A stretch of 30,801 nucleotides of DNA, from contig SYEA01000051.1 in assembly GCA_005800965.1 (NCBI GenBank), positions 1-30,801 on the forward strand. Reading direction: 5' to 3'. The position numbers were made by a program, and so were the translations under genes. A model generated the notes under the pieces. The model saw only the letters and a list, made by a program, of their open reading frames with translations. It was not told the origin of the DNA and ran no database searches. Origin of the DNA: Actinomycetota bacterium. GTDB lineage: Bacteria; Actinomycetota; Acidimicrobiia; Acidimicrobiales; Ilumatobacteraceae. Positions 1 through 8,038 of this stretch are shown piece by piece. Numbering within the stretch: the stretch's first letter is position 1; each line of letters opens with the position of its first letter.

Positions 1-171
1 AATCTCGCCCTCATCATCGAACACCACGCCATAGCGCTCGGCGATTGCCGCAAACTCGTCGGCTTCACTTTTTTCTGACTTCTGGGCAGCAATACCGAGA
101 TCTTCAGCGGAGGGGCCAGACTGCTTCAGACGGCGCGCTTCTTCAAACCGACGATGACGTCCCTTTTTCAC
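1..171 (-). CDS. Small basic hypothetical protein (C-terminus beyond window)
   Basis: The 57 visible codons start at GTG (171-169) and run off the left edge. The N-terminus is very basic (it begins MKKGRHRRFEEARRLKQ). The rest becomes acidic, ending in YGVVFDDEGEI. A GGAG-type ribosome-binding site sits about 8 bases upstream of the GTG. It is the last visible gene of the minus-strand run DUF3151-mobA-rhodanese-rnd. The basic-then-acidic layout and position recall the small actinobacterial DUF3073 proteins, but this is only a resemblance and I do not assign it. Function is unknown; an RNA- or ribosome-associated role would be a guess from charge. The ribosome-binding site lies in the 3' arm of a perfect hairpin. 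Confidence 0.6.
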   Translation of the reverse strand, partial: MKKGRHRRFEEARRLKQSGPSAEDLGIAAQKSEKSEADEFAAIAERYGVVFDDEGEI

Positions 172-176
172 TTGGG

Positions 177-200
177 GGCTCCGTTGTTACTGACGGAGCC
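177..200 (-). promoter_or_regulatory. Perfect 8-bp hairpin over a ribosome-binding site
   Basis: Read on minus, GGCTCCGT and ACGGAGCC form a perfect 8-bp stem with an 8-base loop. It lies between the RNase D stop (242) and the GTG of the small protein (171). The ACGGAG ribosome-binding site of the small gene is the 3' arm, so folding would hide it. There is no T-run after it, so it does not look like a classical intrinsic terminator. A role in RNA processing or translation control is inferred. Confidence 0.45.
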
Positions 201-241
201 ACGAGGGACATCCGCCTAGGCGATGGACATTGGCTAATACT

Positions 242-1402
242 TTACTGGCTGTCGGGCTCTTTGGCAGGGATGAGCCTGAGCCTGCCGTCACCGTCAAACG
301 ACAGACCGGTTTCGCCCGCCAGCAGCTTTTCGATGTCACGGCCGACCAAATCGCGTCGCCAGCCCTGCGCCAACCGCGACTCTCCCCCAGCCAGCAATGC
401 CACAATGTCGCGATTCGTTGCCACCAATGTGGGGTCGATCTCATGGGTGCGAGCCAGTTCGCCAATCCATGCAGTTACCAGGGTGACCGCTGGACGCAGG
501 CGCTTTTCCAGCGGGTCGTGTGTATTGGCTTCGATCTCCACCACTCGCTCGCGACCCTCGCGTACCGCCGCCAAGACCTCTCTGGCAATCGAGCCATTGA
601 GATAACGCTCATCCACCCCACGTGCATGCGACAACTCTTCGGTAGATGCAGGTGCAGCCTGGGCGATACCGACCAACGCCATATCGCTCATCACGCGTCG
701 TAGCGGAACATTCGTGGCCATTGCCCGACGTTCGCGCCACGCACCCAGCGCTTGTGCAACCCCGCGCGACACGCCCTTCAACGCGCGAGCGTCTTTGATG
801 CGTAGCCAGGCTTCGTCGGGGTCGCTTTCTCCCCACGGCCGCATACGCAGTTCCTCGCAAGCTTGGGCCACCCATTCGCTGCGACCAAGTTCGTTGAGCC
901 GCGAGCCGATGCGTTGGTAGAGCTGCTCGAGGTAAGCCACGTCACTGCGTGCATATTCGCATTGACTTGCGGTGAGTGGTCGACGCATCCAATCGGTCAT
1001 GCGATCACCTTTGGACAACATCACCTTCAACTGAGACTGCACGAGCGCCGCCAGTGACGGCGTGGAATAGCCGATGAATCCTGCTGCTAGTTGCGTGTCA
1101 AACATTCGACTCGGCACTTCACCAACTGCGTAGCGCATGACTTCGAGGTCTTGCTGTGATGCGTGAAGCAACGCCAGCCCGGGCCCGCGCAACAAATCGC
1201 CGAGACCGCGAGGGTCAACTGCAAGTGGGTCTATGAGCACGTTGTTGTTACCCCATTGCAGCTGCACGAGGGCCAGGCGCGGAAAATACGTTCGCTCGCG
1301 GTGAAATTCGGTATCTAGCGAATAAATCGGTGCCGTTAGGGCATCACGCACTACGTCGGCCAGTGCCGCGTCATCGGCAACGAAGTGCTCGGCGATGGTC
1401 AC
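242..1402 (-). CDS. rnd: RNase D-like 3'-5' exonuclease with HRDC domain
   Basis: A DEDD-family exoribonuclease acting on tRNA precursors or structured RNA in the cytoplasm. All three exonuclease motifs are visible in the roughly 386-residue protein: Exo I with D30 and E32 (LDTEFHRE), Exo II with D85 (HASQQDLEVM), and Exo III as Y150-x3-D154 (YARSDVAYLEQLY), the Y-type typical of RNase D. An HRDC-like helical region follows at about 198-275, then a further C-terminal helical region. Length fits the family. I chose GTG at 1402, 16 bases after the rhodanese stop. A longer frame opens at 1477 but would overlap the rhodanese gene by 59 bases and adds a tail without family character. It belongs to the minus-strand run that begins at DUF3151. 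Confidence 0.88.
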   Translation of the reverse strand: MTIAEHFVADDAALADVVRDALTAPIYSLDTEFHRERTYFPRLALVQLQWGNNNVLIDPLAVDPRGLGDLLRGPGLALLHASQQDLEVMRYAVGEVPSRMFDTQLAAGFIGYSTPSLAALVQSQLKVMLSKGDRMTDWMRRPLTASQCEYARSDVAYLEQLYQRIGSRLNELGRSEWVAQACEELRMRPWGESDPDEAWLRIKDARALKGVSRGVAQALGAWRERRAMATNVPLRRVMSDMALVGIAQAAPASTEELSHARGVDERYLNGSIAREVLAAVREGRERVVEIEANTHDPLEKRLRPAVTLVTAWIGELARTHEIDPTLVATNRDIVALLAGGESRLAQGWRRDLVGRDIEKLLAGETGLSFDGDGRLRLIPAKEPDSQ

Positions 1403-1418
1403 ACCGGCACCGGGTAGT

Positions 1419-1742
1419 TCACGCTTGGTCGCCTGCCGCGAGGGGGTTGCCCAAGGCTGCGAAACCAGCCGTGCCACCAGCCACGTTGATCACGTTGGTG
1501 ACACCCGCATCGTGCAAGAACTCGCACGCCCGCATGCTGCGGCCGCCAGATTGGCAGACGACGTATACCGAGACCGATTTGCGGAACAACTCCACTGACT
1601 CGGGCACTCGTCCGAGCGGCACCGAGATTGCCCCCGGCACATGCCCTTCGCGGTATTCGTCAGGCTCGCGCACATCGATGACGGCAACGCCCCTTTCCAA
1701 CAATGACGGCAAGTCAGCTGCAGTAATTTCCCGTATCGACAC
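1419..1742 (-). CDS. Single-domain rhodanese (sulfurtransferase)
   Basis: A 107-residue single rhodanese domain. The family moves sulfane sulfur through an active-site cysteine persulfide, taking it from thiosulfate or a protein partner. The N-terminal VIDVREPDEYREGHVPGAISVPL signature (about 21-43) is present. The catalytic loop is C63-QSGGRS, with the cysteine and following G/R/S intact, so it should be active. It starts with ATG 11 bases after the mobA stop and lies just before the RNase D-like gene, so co-transcription is likely. Being next to mobA makes a link to sulfur or molybdenum cofactor chemistry possible, but this is only context. There is no signal peptide, so it is cytoplasmic. 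Confidence 0.92.
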   Translation of the reverse strand: MSIREITAADLPSLLERGVAVIDVREPDEYREGHVPGAISVPLGRVPESVELFRKSVSVYVVCQSGGRSMRACEFLHDAGVTNVINVAGGTAGFAALGNPLAAGDQA

Positions 1743-1753
1743 GAGCGCCGAGC

Positions 1754-2365
1754 CTATCCAGCACTACGCAAGGTGGCGGCGATATCGGTCAGTGTCCTCC
1801 GGTCGTTGATATTGACTGCTTCGTCCTCGTTTACTTGCCACCGGGCGACTCGCATGGTTGACACGGCCCGGTGCACAGCACGTTCACCACGTTCATAGGC
1901 TGCGCGCAAAGGGGCCAGAGCGGAAACATTTGCCGCCATGATCGACCAATGATCGCGATCCGCACCCGACGATGCAACAGCAACGTCCAGCGAAGAAACA
2001 CCATCACTCAGCGCTGCAACCAACTGCTGCAGCGTGTGCCTCTTCACTAGTGGCACATCGCAACCCAGGATGATCGCTGATTCACATCCTCGGTCGCGCG
2101 CAGACGTGAGCGCCGCCAAAATGCCGAGCAACGAACTGCGCTCAGTGGTGTCGACACCAACGATCGCATCATTTACGTGGTCAGCCAACTGGTCGACTGC
2201 CAGTCGACGCTCACCACCCACGTACGCCAAACAATCCACGGGGACACCGCGCAAGATGTTCAATTGGTGGTCAAGCAAGGTGACACCATCAAATTGTGCG
2301 TCAGCCTTGTTTGATCCGAACCGCTTACTTGCCCCGCCTACTAAAACTGCGCCGAGGGTGGTCAA
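1754..2365 (-). CDS. mobA: Molybdenum cofactor guanylyltransferase (MobA-like)
   Basis: A nucleotidyltransferase of the MobA/NTP_transf_3 type. MobA joins GMP from GTP to molybdopterin, giving the bis-MGD or MGD form used by DMSO-reductase-family enzymes. The glycine-rich nucleotide loop is at the N-terminus (LVGGASKRFGSNKADAQFDG, about 8-27, with the conserved K20). A metal-binding aspartate lies in GCDVPLV (D103). I chose TTG at 2365, five bases after the DUF3151 stop; it gives 203 residues, normal for MobA. The frame is open for about 280 further bases upstream, but that part lies over DUF3151 and encodes arginine-rich, non-conserved sequence. The motif is not perfectly canonical (KRFG rather than RRMG), so a related sugar or cofactor nucleotidyltransferase is possible. 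Confidence 0.8.
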   Translation of the reverse strand: MTTLGAVLVGGASKRFGSNKADAQFDGVTLLDHQLNILRGVPVDCLAYVGGERRLAVDQLADHVNDAIVGVDTTERSSLLGILAALTSARDRGCESAIILGCDVPLVKRHTLQQLVAALSDGVSSLDVAVASSGADRDHWSIMAANVSALAPLRAAYERGERAVHRAVSTMRVARWQVNEDEAVNINDRRTLTDIAATLRSAG

Positions 2366-2370
2366 CGCGG

Positions 2371-2802
2371 TCAGCCTCGCCCGCGCGGGTCGAGCTGCAG
2401 CAAGAACTGTTGACAGCGCACCGCTTCGGCTTCTTCGCCGATCACACCAGCATTCACCGCCAGCCCTTCCAAACATTCGAGAATCCCGTGGTTGGAAGGA
2501 TGCACCCACCGCACGTAGCCCGACCCACGCCAGCCGTTGGCGCGCAATTGATCCAAACCACGGTGATACCCGACGCGAAATGCCATGTACGCCTCGATAC
2601 CCGGCGTGCTGTTGCGCCCGAGAGCTGCCCAAGCTTGCAAACATGAGGGATACCTTGCGGCAATCGCAGCAACGGCCGCACGACGCTGGGCGGGTTCACT
2701 GGCCTGCGCCTGGGCCAACTCGTGTGCGATGTGTGCTGCAAGCGCTGGCATGACGGTTTCGGGTGGGCCACTACGCGACATCGAAATCGGCTGGTCACTC
2801 AT
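2371..2802 (-). CDS. DUF3151 family protein
   Basis: A 143-residue cytoplasmic protein that I recognise as DUF3151, a family known mainly from Actinomycetota and without an assigned function. The diagnostic stretch is in the second half: EAYMAFRVGYHRGLDQLRAN, followed by GWRGSGYVRWVHPSNHGILECL and GVIGEEAEAVRCQQFLLQLDP. The first half is alanine-rich helix (LAAHIAHELAQAQASEPAQRRAAV) and resembles TPR-like helical packing. Start ATG 2802 has GAGG about 8 bases upstream. The frame stays open to 3246 but the extra part covers the divergent membrane gene. It is the first gene of the minus-strand run and its stop lies five bases before the mobA start. Confidence 0.85.
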   Translation of the reverse strand: MSDQPISMSRSGPPETVMPALAAHIAHELAQAQASEPAQRRAAVAAIAARYPSCLQAWAALGRNSTPGIEAYMAFRVGYHRGLDQLRANGWRGSGYVRWVHPSNHGILECLEGLAVNAGVIGEEAEAVRCQQFLLQLDPRGRG

Positions 2803-2859
2803 CGGCTGGGCCTCATATGCACACTCTACGAAGGTGGTGCTGGCAGACTTTGCAGCGTC

Positions 2860-3150
2860 ATGGATCTGTCCTCCTTCAATGCCCAATCGGCGCGCGACAT
2901 GTCGCTCATCGCGATGGTGGTCGGTGTGCTGGGCGTGTTGTTGGTGCTGAAATTCGTGTCGTCGGTGGTGTCCAAGCTGCTGCTTTCCGCCGTGTTTGCC
3001 GGGGTCATCTGGCTCGGCTTCACCCAGCGCGACTCGCTGTCGGCTTGCATTGCCGAAATCGAGACCCGCGTCGAACAAGGTGACACCAGCGATATCACCT
3101 GTAGTTTCTTCGGGCGTGACGTCTCGGTCGAAATCCCGTTCCAGCAGTAA
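2860..3150 (+). CDS. Small two-helix membrane protein, unknown function
   Basis: A 96-residue protein with two hydrophobic helices, about 14-30 (MSLIAMVVGVLGVLLVL) and 36-53 (VVSKLLLSAVFAGVIWLGF). A C-terminal tail of about 43 residues contains two cysteines (C63, C81) and a hydrophobic end. If the tail is exported the cysteines could form a disulfide; topology is not determined. Start ATG 2860 lacks an obvious ribosome-binding site. It is divergent from DUF3151 with 57 bases between. The 3' end overlaps the GTG start of the M18 aminopeptidase by 35 bases in another frame, suggesting translational coupling. I do not recognise a named family. Confidence 0.6.
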   Translation: MDLSSFNAQSARDMSLIAMVVGVLGVLLVLKFVSSVVSKLLLSAVFAGVIWLGFTQRDSLSACIAEIETRVEQGDTSDITCSFFGRDVSVEIPFQQ

Positions 3151-4468
3151 ACCCAAGGAAGCCCGCCGGGCAGGTGGTGCTTCCCGCACCAGTGCATCGA
3201 CACCAACCGTTGACAGTCTCCTAGATTTCCTGCATCGCTCACCCACCGCTCACCATGTAGTGGCTACAGCGGCCCAGCGTTTGCTTGCCGCAGGTTTCAC
3301 GTGGTTCGACGCCACAAGCAGCCTGCCTTCAGCACAGAAGTCAGTCAAAGGTTTCGTCACTCGCGACGGCGCGCTCGTTGCATTCGTTGTGCCCCACTCC
3401 AGCGCGGATCACTTTCGCATTGTCGGCGCGCACACTGACTCGCCAGGCTTACATCTGAAGCCCAACCCTGAGGGTGTGGCGGCGAACTTTGGCACCCTCG
3501 AAGTAGAGATTTATGGTTCGCCTCTGCTGAACTCGTGGCTGGACCGCGATCTCAACATTGCTGGCTACGTAGTGCATCGTGATGGCACACAGCGATTGTT
3601 CACGTCGCCATCGCCGGTCGCTCGGCTTGCCCAGCTTGCGATTCATCTCGACCGCGGTGTCAACGAAAGCGGCGTCGTACTCGACAAGCACGCCCATCTG
3701 CGACCTGTTTGGCACACCGGTGCTGCTGACCTCAGCGTTCGCGAGCTTGCTGCCAGGTGGGCCGGGGTCGCCGAGCGCGATGTCGTCACTGTGCGTGCAC
3801 AGTTAGTGGGCCATGAACCTGCGCGATTGATCGGCGTCGACCAATCGATGGTTGCAGGCGGACGGCTCGATAATCAACTGTCCTGTTGGGCGGCAATCGA
3901 AGCCGTGTGCAACACCACCCAAATCACGGCGAACGATGCAGGCATCGGTGTGGTGGCGTTGTTTGACCACGAGGAAGTGGGCAGCGAGAGCACTACGGGT
4001 GCTGCTGGACCACTCTTGGAACACATGTTGGAACGTATTGCTCATTCGATTGGCCGCAGCCGCAACGACTACTTGGCAATGTTGCCTGGCTCGTCATGTT
4101 TGTCGTGCGACAATGCCCACGCCGTGCACCCCAACTATCCCGAGCGTCATGATCCGAAGCATGCACCGTTGATCAATCGCGGTGTGGCACTAAAGAGCAA
4201 TTCCAATCAACGTTATGCAACTTCAGCATCTTCAGCCGTGGCATTTCTTTCTGCTTGCACTGCTGCGAAGGTCAAGCACCAACTATTTGTGTCGCGCAAC
4301 ACCATGCCGTGCGGCTCAACCATTGGCCCAGTCACGGCAACTCGTCTCGGCATCGACACAGTAGATGTGGGCGTGCCTCAGTTGTCGATGCACTCGGCGC
4401 GCGAAGTGTGCGGGGCACGCGATGCGCTCGACTTGCCACGTATCATCAGCAAATTCTTGCGCGGCTAG
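3116..4468 (+). CDS. apeB: M18 family aminopeptidase (aspartyl aminopeptidase type)
   Basis: A dinuclear-zinc cytoplasmic aminopeptidase of family M18, which removes N-terminal residues (often acidic) from peptides and forms large oligomers. Metal and catalytic motifs are all present: VGAHTDSPGLHLKPNP with H106, FDHEEVGSESTTGAAGPLL with the catalytic EE pair, CDNAHAVHPNYPERHDP, and the C-terminal GVPQLSMHSAREVCG with a late metal histidine. Length from GTG 3116 is 450, a little longer than the usual roughly 430, owing to a basic serine-rich N-terminal extension of about 30 residues. GTG 3116 is the last usual start codon before the conserved SLLDFLHRSP segment. It lies inside the preceding membrane gene, so the start is less certain than the function. 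Confidence 0.9.
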   Translation: MTSRSKSRSSSKPKEARRAGGASRTSASTPTVDSLLDFLHRSPTAHHVVATAAQRLLAAGFTWFDATSSLPSAQKSVKGFVTRDGALVAFVVPHSSADHFRIVGAHTDSPGLHLKPNPEGVAANFGTLEVEIYGSPLLNSWLDRDLNIAGYVVHRDGTQRLFTSPSPVARLAQLAIHLDRGVNESGVVLDKHAHLRPVWHTGAADLSVRELAARWAGVAERDVVTVRAQLVGHEPARLIGVDQSMVAGGRLDNQLSCWAAIEAVCNTTQITANDAGIGVVALFDHEEVGSESTTGAAGPLLEHMLERIAHSIGRSRNDYLAMLPGSSCLSCDNAHAVHPNYPERHDPKHAPLINRGVALKSNSNQRYATSASSAVAFLSACTAAKVKHQLFVSRNTMPCGSTIGPVTATRLGIDTVDVGVPQLSMHSAREVCGARDALDLPRIISKFLRG

Positions 4469-4478
4469 CCGCTATTCC

Positions 4479-5159
4479 TTAAGCGTCACCCACTCGGCGA
4501 CGGGCATCGTCGAACACAGCCTGCAGCGCCACAGCCAACTCCGCAGTTACCGCCGCCATACGGTCGCGATCCACTCGGCTGGTGGTGCTGCGCTCAACGA
4601 CTATTGGCGCACCGATGGTGAGATGACATTTTCGCGGCCAAATCATCTTTGATCCCTTGCGCATAACCTTTTCTGATCCGCCAATGCCCACCGGCACGAT
4701 GGGTACCCCGCGCTTCAACGCCACGTAGGCAGGCCCTTCGAAAAGTGGGTGCAACAGGCTGCCACTTTGGCGCGTGCCTTCGGGGAACATCACCAGCGGC
4801 TCACCAGCATCGAGCACAGCTACGCAGCGCTTCAGAGCCTCGAGATCAGCAGCACCGCGAGTAACAGGAAACCCACCGAGGAGGGTAAACACTTTGCCGA
4901 TGCTGCGAATCTTCCAGAGTGAGTCTTTTCCCATGAAGCGGGCTCGTCGGCGGGTGATGAACGACGCCAATGGCGAATCGATGTTCGAGCGGTGCACTGG
5001 CGCAATGATGTACGCGCCAAATTTTGGTAAGTGCTCGCGGCCACTAATCGAATACCTAAACCAGAGTTTGCACAGCACCAGTAGCAAATCGCGAACCGCG
5101 AAGTACATCAATCGGGTAGCCAACGACTGCCCCACCAGCCCAGTCTCGTATTTTGTCAT
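4479..5159 (-). CDS. plsC: 1-acyl-sn-glycerol-3-phosphate acyltransferase
   Basis: A PlsC-family acyltransferase that transfers an acyl group to lysophosphatidic acid (or a related lysolipid) at the inner face of the membrane. The catalytic HX4D motif is H56-RSNI-D61. The substrate-binding FPEGTR motif is at 125-130. A hydrophobic segment near 17-34 (MYFAVRDLLLVLCKLWF) fits membrane association. Length 226 is normal. Its ATG overlaps the cmk stop as ATGA, so it is the third gene of a tightly coupled guaB1-cmk-plsC unit. The cmk-plsC pairing is seen in other bacteria too. Acyl-chain and headgroup specificity cannot be read from sequence. The gene ends convergently with the M18 peptidase, ten bases apart. 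Confidence 0.9.
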   Translation of the reverse strand: MTKYETGLVGQSLATRLMYFAVRDLLLVLCKLWFRYSISGREHLPKFGAYIIAPVHRSNIDSPLASFITRRRARFMGKDSLWKIRSIGKVFTLLGGFPVTRGAADLEALKRCVAVLDAGEPLVMFPEGTRQSGSLLHPLFEGPAYVALKRGVPIVPVGIGGSEKVMRKGSKMIWPRKCHLTIGAPIVVERSTTSRVDRDRMAAVTAELAVALQAVFDDARRRVGDA

Positions 5160-5809
5160 GACGATTTGAGGCGCAGGGTGAGGAGTGCTCGAATATCGGC
5201 AACTATTTGGTCAACACTGCGATTGCTCGTGTCCACCACGACGGCATCGGGTGTTTGGCGCAGCGGGCTGTCGGCGCGGGTGGAATCGCGTTCGTCGCGT
5301 TCGGCGATGGCACGCGCGATTTCCACCACGTCTCCCCCGTGCTGGGCAACTCGTCTTTCTGCTCGTACGAGAGGTGTGGCCACGAGATACACCTTCAACG
5401 TGGCGTCCGGAAACACAACCGAACCGATATCGCGACCTTCTACGACGCCCCCATGGTGATCGGCGATCCATTGTCGCTGTCGCAGTCGCATCTCGTCGCG
5501 CACGACTGAATTCGCAGCAATATGACTCACTGCTGCGTCGACTTCAGGCGTGCGAATCGCCGCCGTGGCATCCACATTGTCGACATGCAGAGTCTCGGTT
5601 GTTTGGTCGAAAAGTACGGTCTGTGCTATTCGACCAACTGCATCAACATCGGTAGCCGCGAGCCCTTTGCGCAACACCGCGAAAGTTACGCCGCGATACA
5701 TCGCGCCTGTGTCAAGGTAAGCGATGCCCAAATCTCGAGCGAGCGCCTTGGCGATCGTGCTTTTGCCAGCCCCAGCTGGACCGTCGATGGCGACGACTAC
5801 AGGTTGCAT
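5156..5809 (-). CDS. cmk: (d)CMP kinase
   Basis: Cytidylate kinase phosphorylates CMP and dCMP with ATP. The P-loop GPAGAGKST lies at 10-18 directly after a VVVAIDG strand, and YLDTGAMYRG follows (about 31-40), a CMP-binding signature. VVEGRDIGSVVFPDATLKVYL and the RDERDSTRADSPL lid segment are further Cmk hallmarks. ATG 5809 gives 217 residues, normal for the family. The start overlaps the guaB1 stop by one base (TAATG), and the stop overlaps the plsC start by four bases. This points to translational coupling of nucleotide and lipid genes. A longer frame extends to 5920 but covers guaB1 and has no family similarity. Confidence 0.95.
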   Translation of the reverse strand: MQPVVVAIDGPAGAGKSTIAKALARDLGIAYLDTGAMYRGVTFAVLRKGLAATDVDAVGRIAQTVLFDQTTETLHVDNVDATAAIRTPEVDAAVSHIAANSVVRDEMRLRQRQWIADHHGGVVEGRDIGSVVFPDATLKVYLVATPLVRAERRVAQHGGDVVEIARAIAERDERDSTRADSPLRQTPDAVVVDTSNRSVDQIVADIRALLTLRLKSS

Positions 5810-7245
5810 TACCAACTGGTATCGATCGGACGACCTTCGTCGTATCCCGACGAACTCTGAATCCCAACGACGGCGCGCGAATGCAAGTCGGTGATGCTGC
5901 GCGCACCTGAGTAGGTGCACGACGAACGAACGCCAGCCACGATCTGGTCGATGATGTCTTCTACGCCGGGGCGTGTGGTATCGAGATACATCCTCGACGT
6001 GCTGATGCCCTCCTCAAACAATTCCTTGCGGGCCCGATCCACCGCAGTTTCCGTGCGAGTGCGATTACGCACGGCACGATTTGACGCCATCCCAAAACTT
6101 TCTTTGTACAAGCGGCCCTGTGTGTCGCGCACCGTGTCGGCTGCCGATTCGTAGGTGCCTGCCAGGAGCGAACCAAACATCACGTTGCCGGCACCAGCAG
6201 CCAAGCCAAGAGCCACGTCACGCGGATACCGCACGCCACCATCGGCCCACACGTGCTTACCCAAATCTCGGGCTGCACTCGAACACTCGAGCACGGCAGA
6301 AAACTGCGGGCGCCCAACACCAGTCATCATGCGGGTAGTACACATCGCCCCTGGGCCTACGCCCACCTTGACGATGTCGGCACCGGCGTTGATGAGATCG
6401 CGTGTGCCTTGGGCGGTCACGACGTTGCCTGCCACAACGGGTGTGGCGTCAACATGGCGACGTACTTCGCTCACGACTTCAAGCATGCGATCTTGATGCC
6501 CGTGTGCGGTGTCCACCACGATGACGTCGACACCGAGCGCGGCTAGTGCTTTGGCCCGCGTAGCCGGATCAGCATTCACCCCAACTGCAACGGCAATCAG
6601 CAAGTTGCCATTGCGATCAACAGCCGGTTGATAAATCGTGCTACGCAGCGCACCTTTGCGAGTCATGCACCCACGCAGCTGACCCTGCGCCGAAACCACT
6701 GGCGCAAAGTTCAAGCGTGCTTCGGTCAAACGCTCAAACATTGTTTGAGCATCGAGACCCTCGGGGAGCGTGAACACTTCGCGACTCATGACGTTGGAAA
6801 TCTGGGTAAAGCGATCGAAACCCGTGGCGTCATGTTCGGTGAAAATACCCACTGGCTGTTGGTCATCGTCAACCACCACCAGTGCACCGTGTGAACGTTT
6901 GTGAATGAGGCTGAGGGCTTCGCCCACAGTGTCGTGGCCCGACAAGGTGATGGGTGTTTCGTACACCGCGTGGCGTGATTTAACGAACGACACGACTGTG
7001 GACACCACGTCAAGAGGAATGTCCTGCGGGAGCACCACCACGCCACCGCGCCGAGCCACGGTTTCGGCCATGCGTCGACCAGCAATCGCCGTCATGTTCG
7101 ACACCACAATCGGAATCGTGGTGCCAATCGCATCTGGGGTGCGCAGGTCGACATGCATCCGCGACGACACCGACGACAAACTCGGCACCAAGAACACATC
7201 GTTGTAGGTGAGGTCGTAGTTCGGTTGACCGTTCAAAAACTGCAC
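5809..7245 (-). CDS. guaB1: GuaB1 family IMPDH-related protein (probable GMP reductase)
   Basis: A 478-residue TIM-barrel enzyme of the IMPDH/GMPR superfamily with two CBS domains inserted at about 93-205. The catalytic cysteine loop is GVGPGAMC302TTRMMTGVGRPQ. VVDTAHGH, VVAGNVVTAQGTRDLINAGAD and WADGGVRYPRDVALGLAAGA are conserved nucleotide-binding segments. The sequence matches the actinobacterial GuaB1 group rather than classical GuaB; mycobacterial GuaB1 has been reported to act as a GMP reductase, making IMP from GMP with NADPH. I infer that activity here. Start GTG 7245 has a strong GGGAGG site six bases upstream (minus strand of 7252-7257). It is the first gene of guaB1-cmk-plsC, so its promoter should lie in the 54-base gap shared with the divergent hydrolase. 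Confidence 0.92.
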   Translation of the reverse strand: MQFLNGQPNYDLTYNDVFLVPSLSSVSSRMHVDLRTPDAIGTTIPIVVSNMTAIAGRRMAETVARRGGVVVLPQDIPLDVVSTVVSFVKSRHAVYETPITLSGHDTVGEALSLIHKRSHGALVVVDDDQQPVGIFTEHDATGFDRFTQISNVMSREVFTLPEGLDAQTMFERLTEARLNFAPVVSAQGQLRGCMTRKGALRSTIYQPAVDRNGNLLIAVAVGVNADPATRAKALAALGVDVIVVDTAHGHQDRMLEVVSEVRRHVDATPVVAGNVVTAQGTRDLINAGADIVKVGVGPGAMCTTRMMTGVGRPQFSAVLECSSAARDLGKHVWADGGVRYPRDVALGLAAGAGNVMFGSLLAGTYESAADTVRDTQGRLYKESFGMASNRAVRNRTRTETAVDRARKELFEEGISTSRMYLDTTRPGVEDIIDQIVAGVRSSCTYSGARSITDLHSRAVVGIQSSSGYDEGRPIDTSW

Positions 7246-7299
7246 GCCACACCTCCCGAACGAGCTTTATCTGACGCGCCAAGGCTACTCTTGCCCGCC

Positions 7300-8037
7300 A
7301 TGGGTCTAACGGACGATTCCGCCGCAAGTTCATTTGGCAACTCAACTGATAGCGCATCTGCACGTCCGCTGTTGCTGGTGCATGGATGGGCTGGATCATT
7401 CGCCCACACCTGGCAACGCTCTGGCCTCGTTGATCTACTTCGGGAATCAAGGCGAACGGTCGTGGAATATGACCTACCCGGACATGGTCGTGCCTCCAAG
7501 TCACACGACCCAGCCGACTACGGCGATCTGGCTGGGGATCTGCAAGCGCATATCGCGCCACACGGAGTGGTGGATGCAGTGGGATTTTCTCTCGGTGCGA
7601 TCACTTTATTGCGCGCACTAGTGACATGGCCGCAAAGTTTTGGCACGGTGGTGTTGGCTGGCATTGGCAACGGCGTGTTTCAGCCGCACGACCCAAGCAA
7701 CACTGAAAAGATCCTGGCCGGGCTCGAGGGCCGCAGCGCACCGGGTGATATCACCGCACGACTCTTTGGCAAGATCGGCAACGAAGCAGGTAATGATCCG
7801 TTGGCGCTCGCGGCGGTTCTGCGGCGGCCGCGACAAGAAGCCTTCACGGCTGCCCAACTCGCCCAGATCTCCAACCCGGTAATCATCGCCATGGGAGACA
7901 AAGACTTCTCGCACCCTGCAGATGCGTTGGCTGCAGCATTCCCCCAAGGACGCCTGGTTGTTCTGCCGGGCATCGATCACTTTCGTACTCCCGAGTCGTT
8001 TGAGTTCATCGACTTGGTAATGTCGCTCTTCGCTTAG
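7300..8037 (+). CDS. Alpha/beta-fold hydrolase
   Basis: A 245-residue alpha/beta hydrolase. The oxyanion-hole HGWAG is at 28-32. The nucleophile elbow is GFSLGA with S97. The acid is probably D200 or D202 (MGDKDFSHPAD), and the catalytic histidine is H227 (PGIDHFRTP). Substrate is not predictable; small esters or lactones are usual for this size. ATG 7300 is followed by a short low-complexity serine/alanine-rich N-terminus before the core starts at about 23. It is divergent from guaB1 and lies one base before the GTG of the Sua5-type gene, so the two are probably one transcript. A role in tRNA modification is not implied. Confidence 0.85.
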   Translation: MGLTDDSAASSFGNSTDSASARPLLLVHGWAGSFAHTWQRSGLVDLLRESRRTVVEYDLPGHGRASKSHDPADYGDLAGDLQAHIAPHGVVDAVGFSLGAITLLRALVTWPQSFGTVVLAGIGNGVFQPHDPSNTEKILAGLEGRSAPGDITARLFGKIGNEAGNDPLALAAVLRRPRQEAFTAAQLAQISNPVIIAMGDKDFSHPADALAAAFPQGRLVVLPGIDHFRTPESFEFIDLVMSLFA

Positions 8038-8038
8038 C

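Noticed and set aside
2366..2644. N-terminal extension of MobA up to 2644
   Set aside because: It is arginine-rich, unlike any MobA, and covers the well-supported DUF3151 gene in another frame.
2803..3246. N-terminal extension of DUF3151 up to 3246
   Set aside because: It covers the divergent membrane gene and has histidine-rich shadow-like composition; the DUF3151 pattern begins after ATG 2802.
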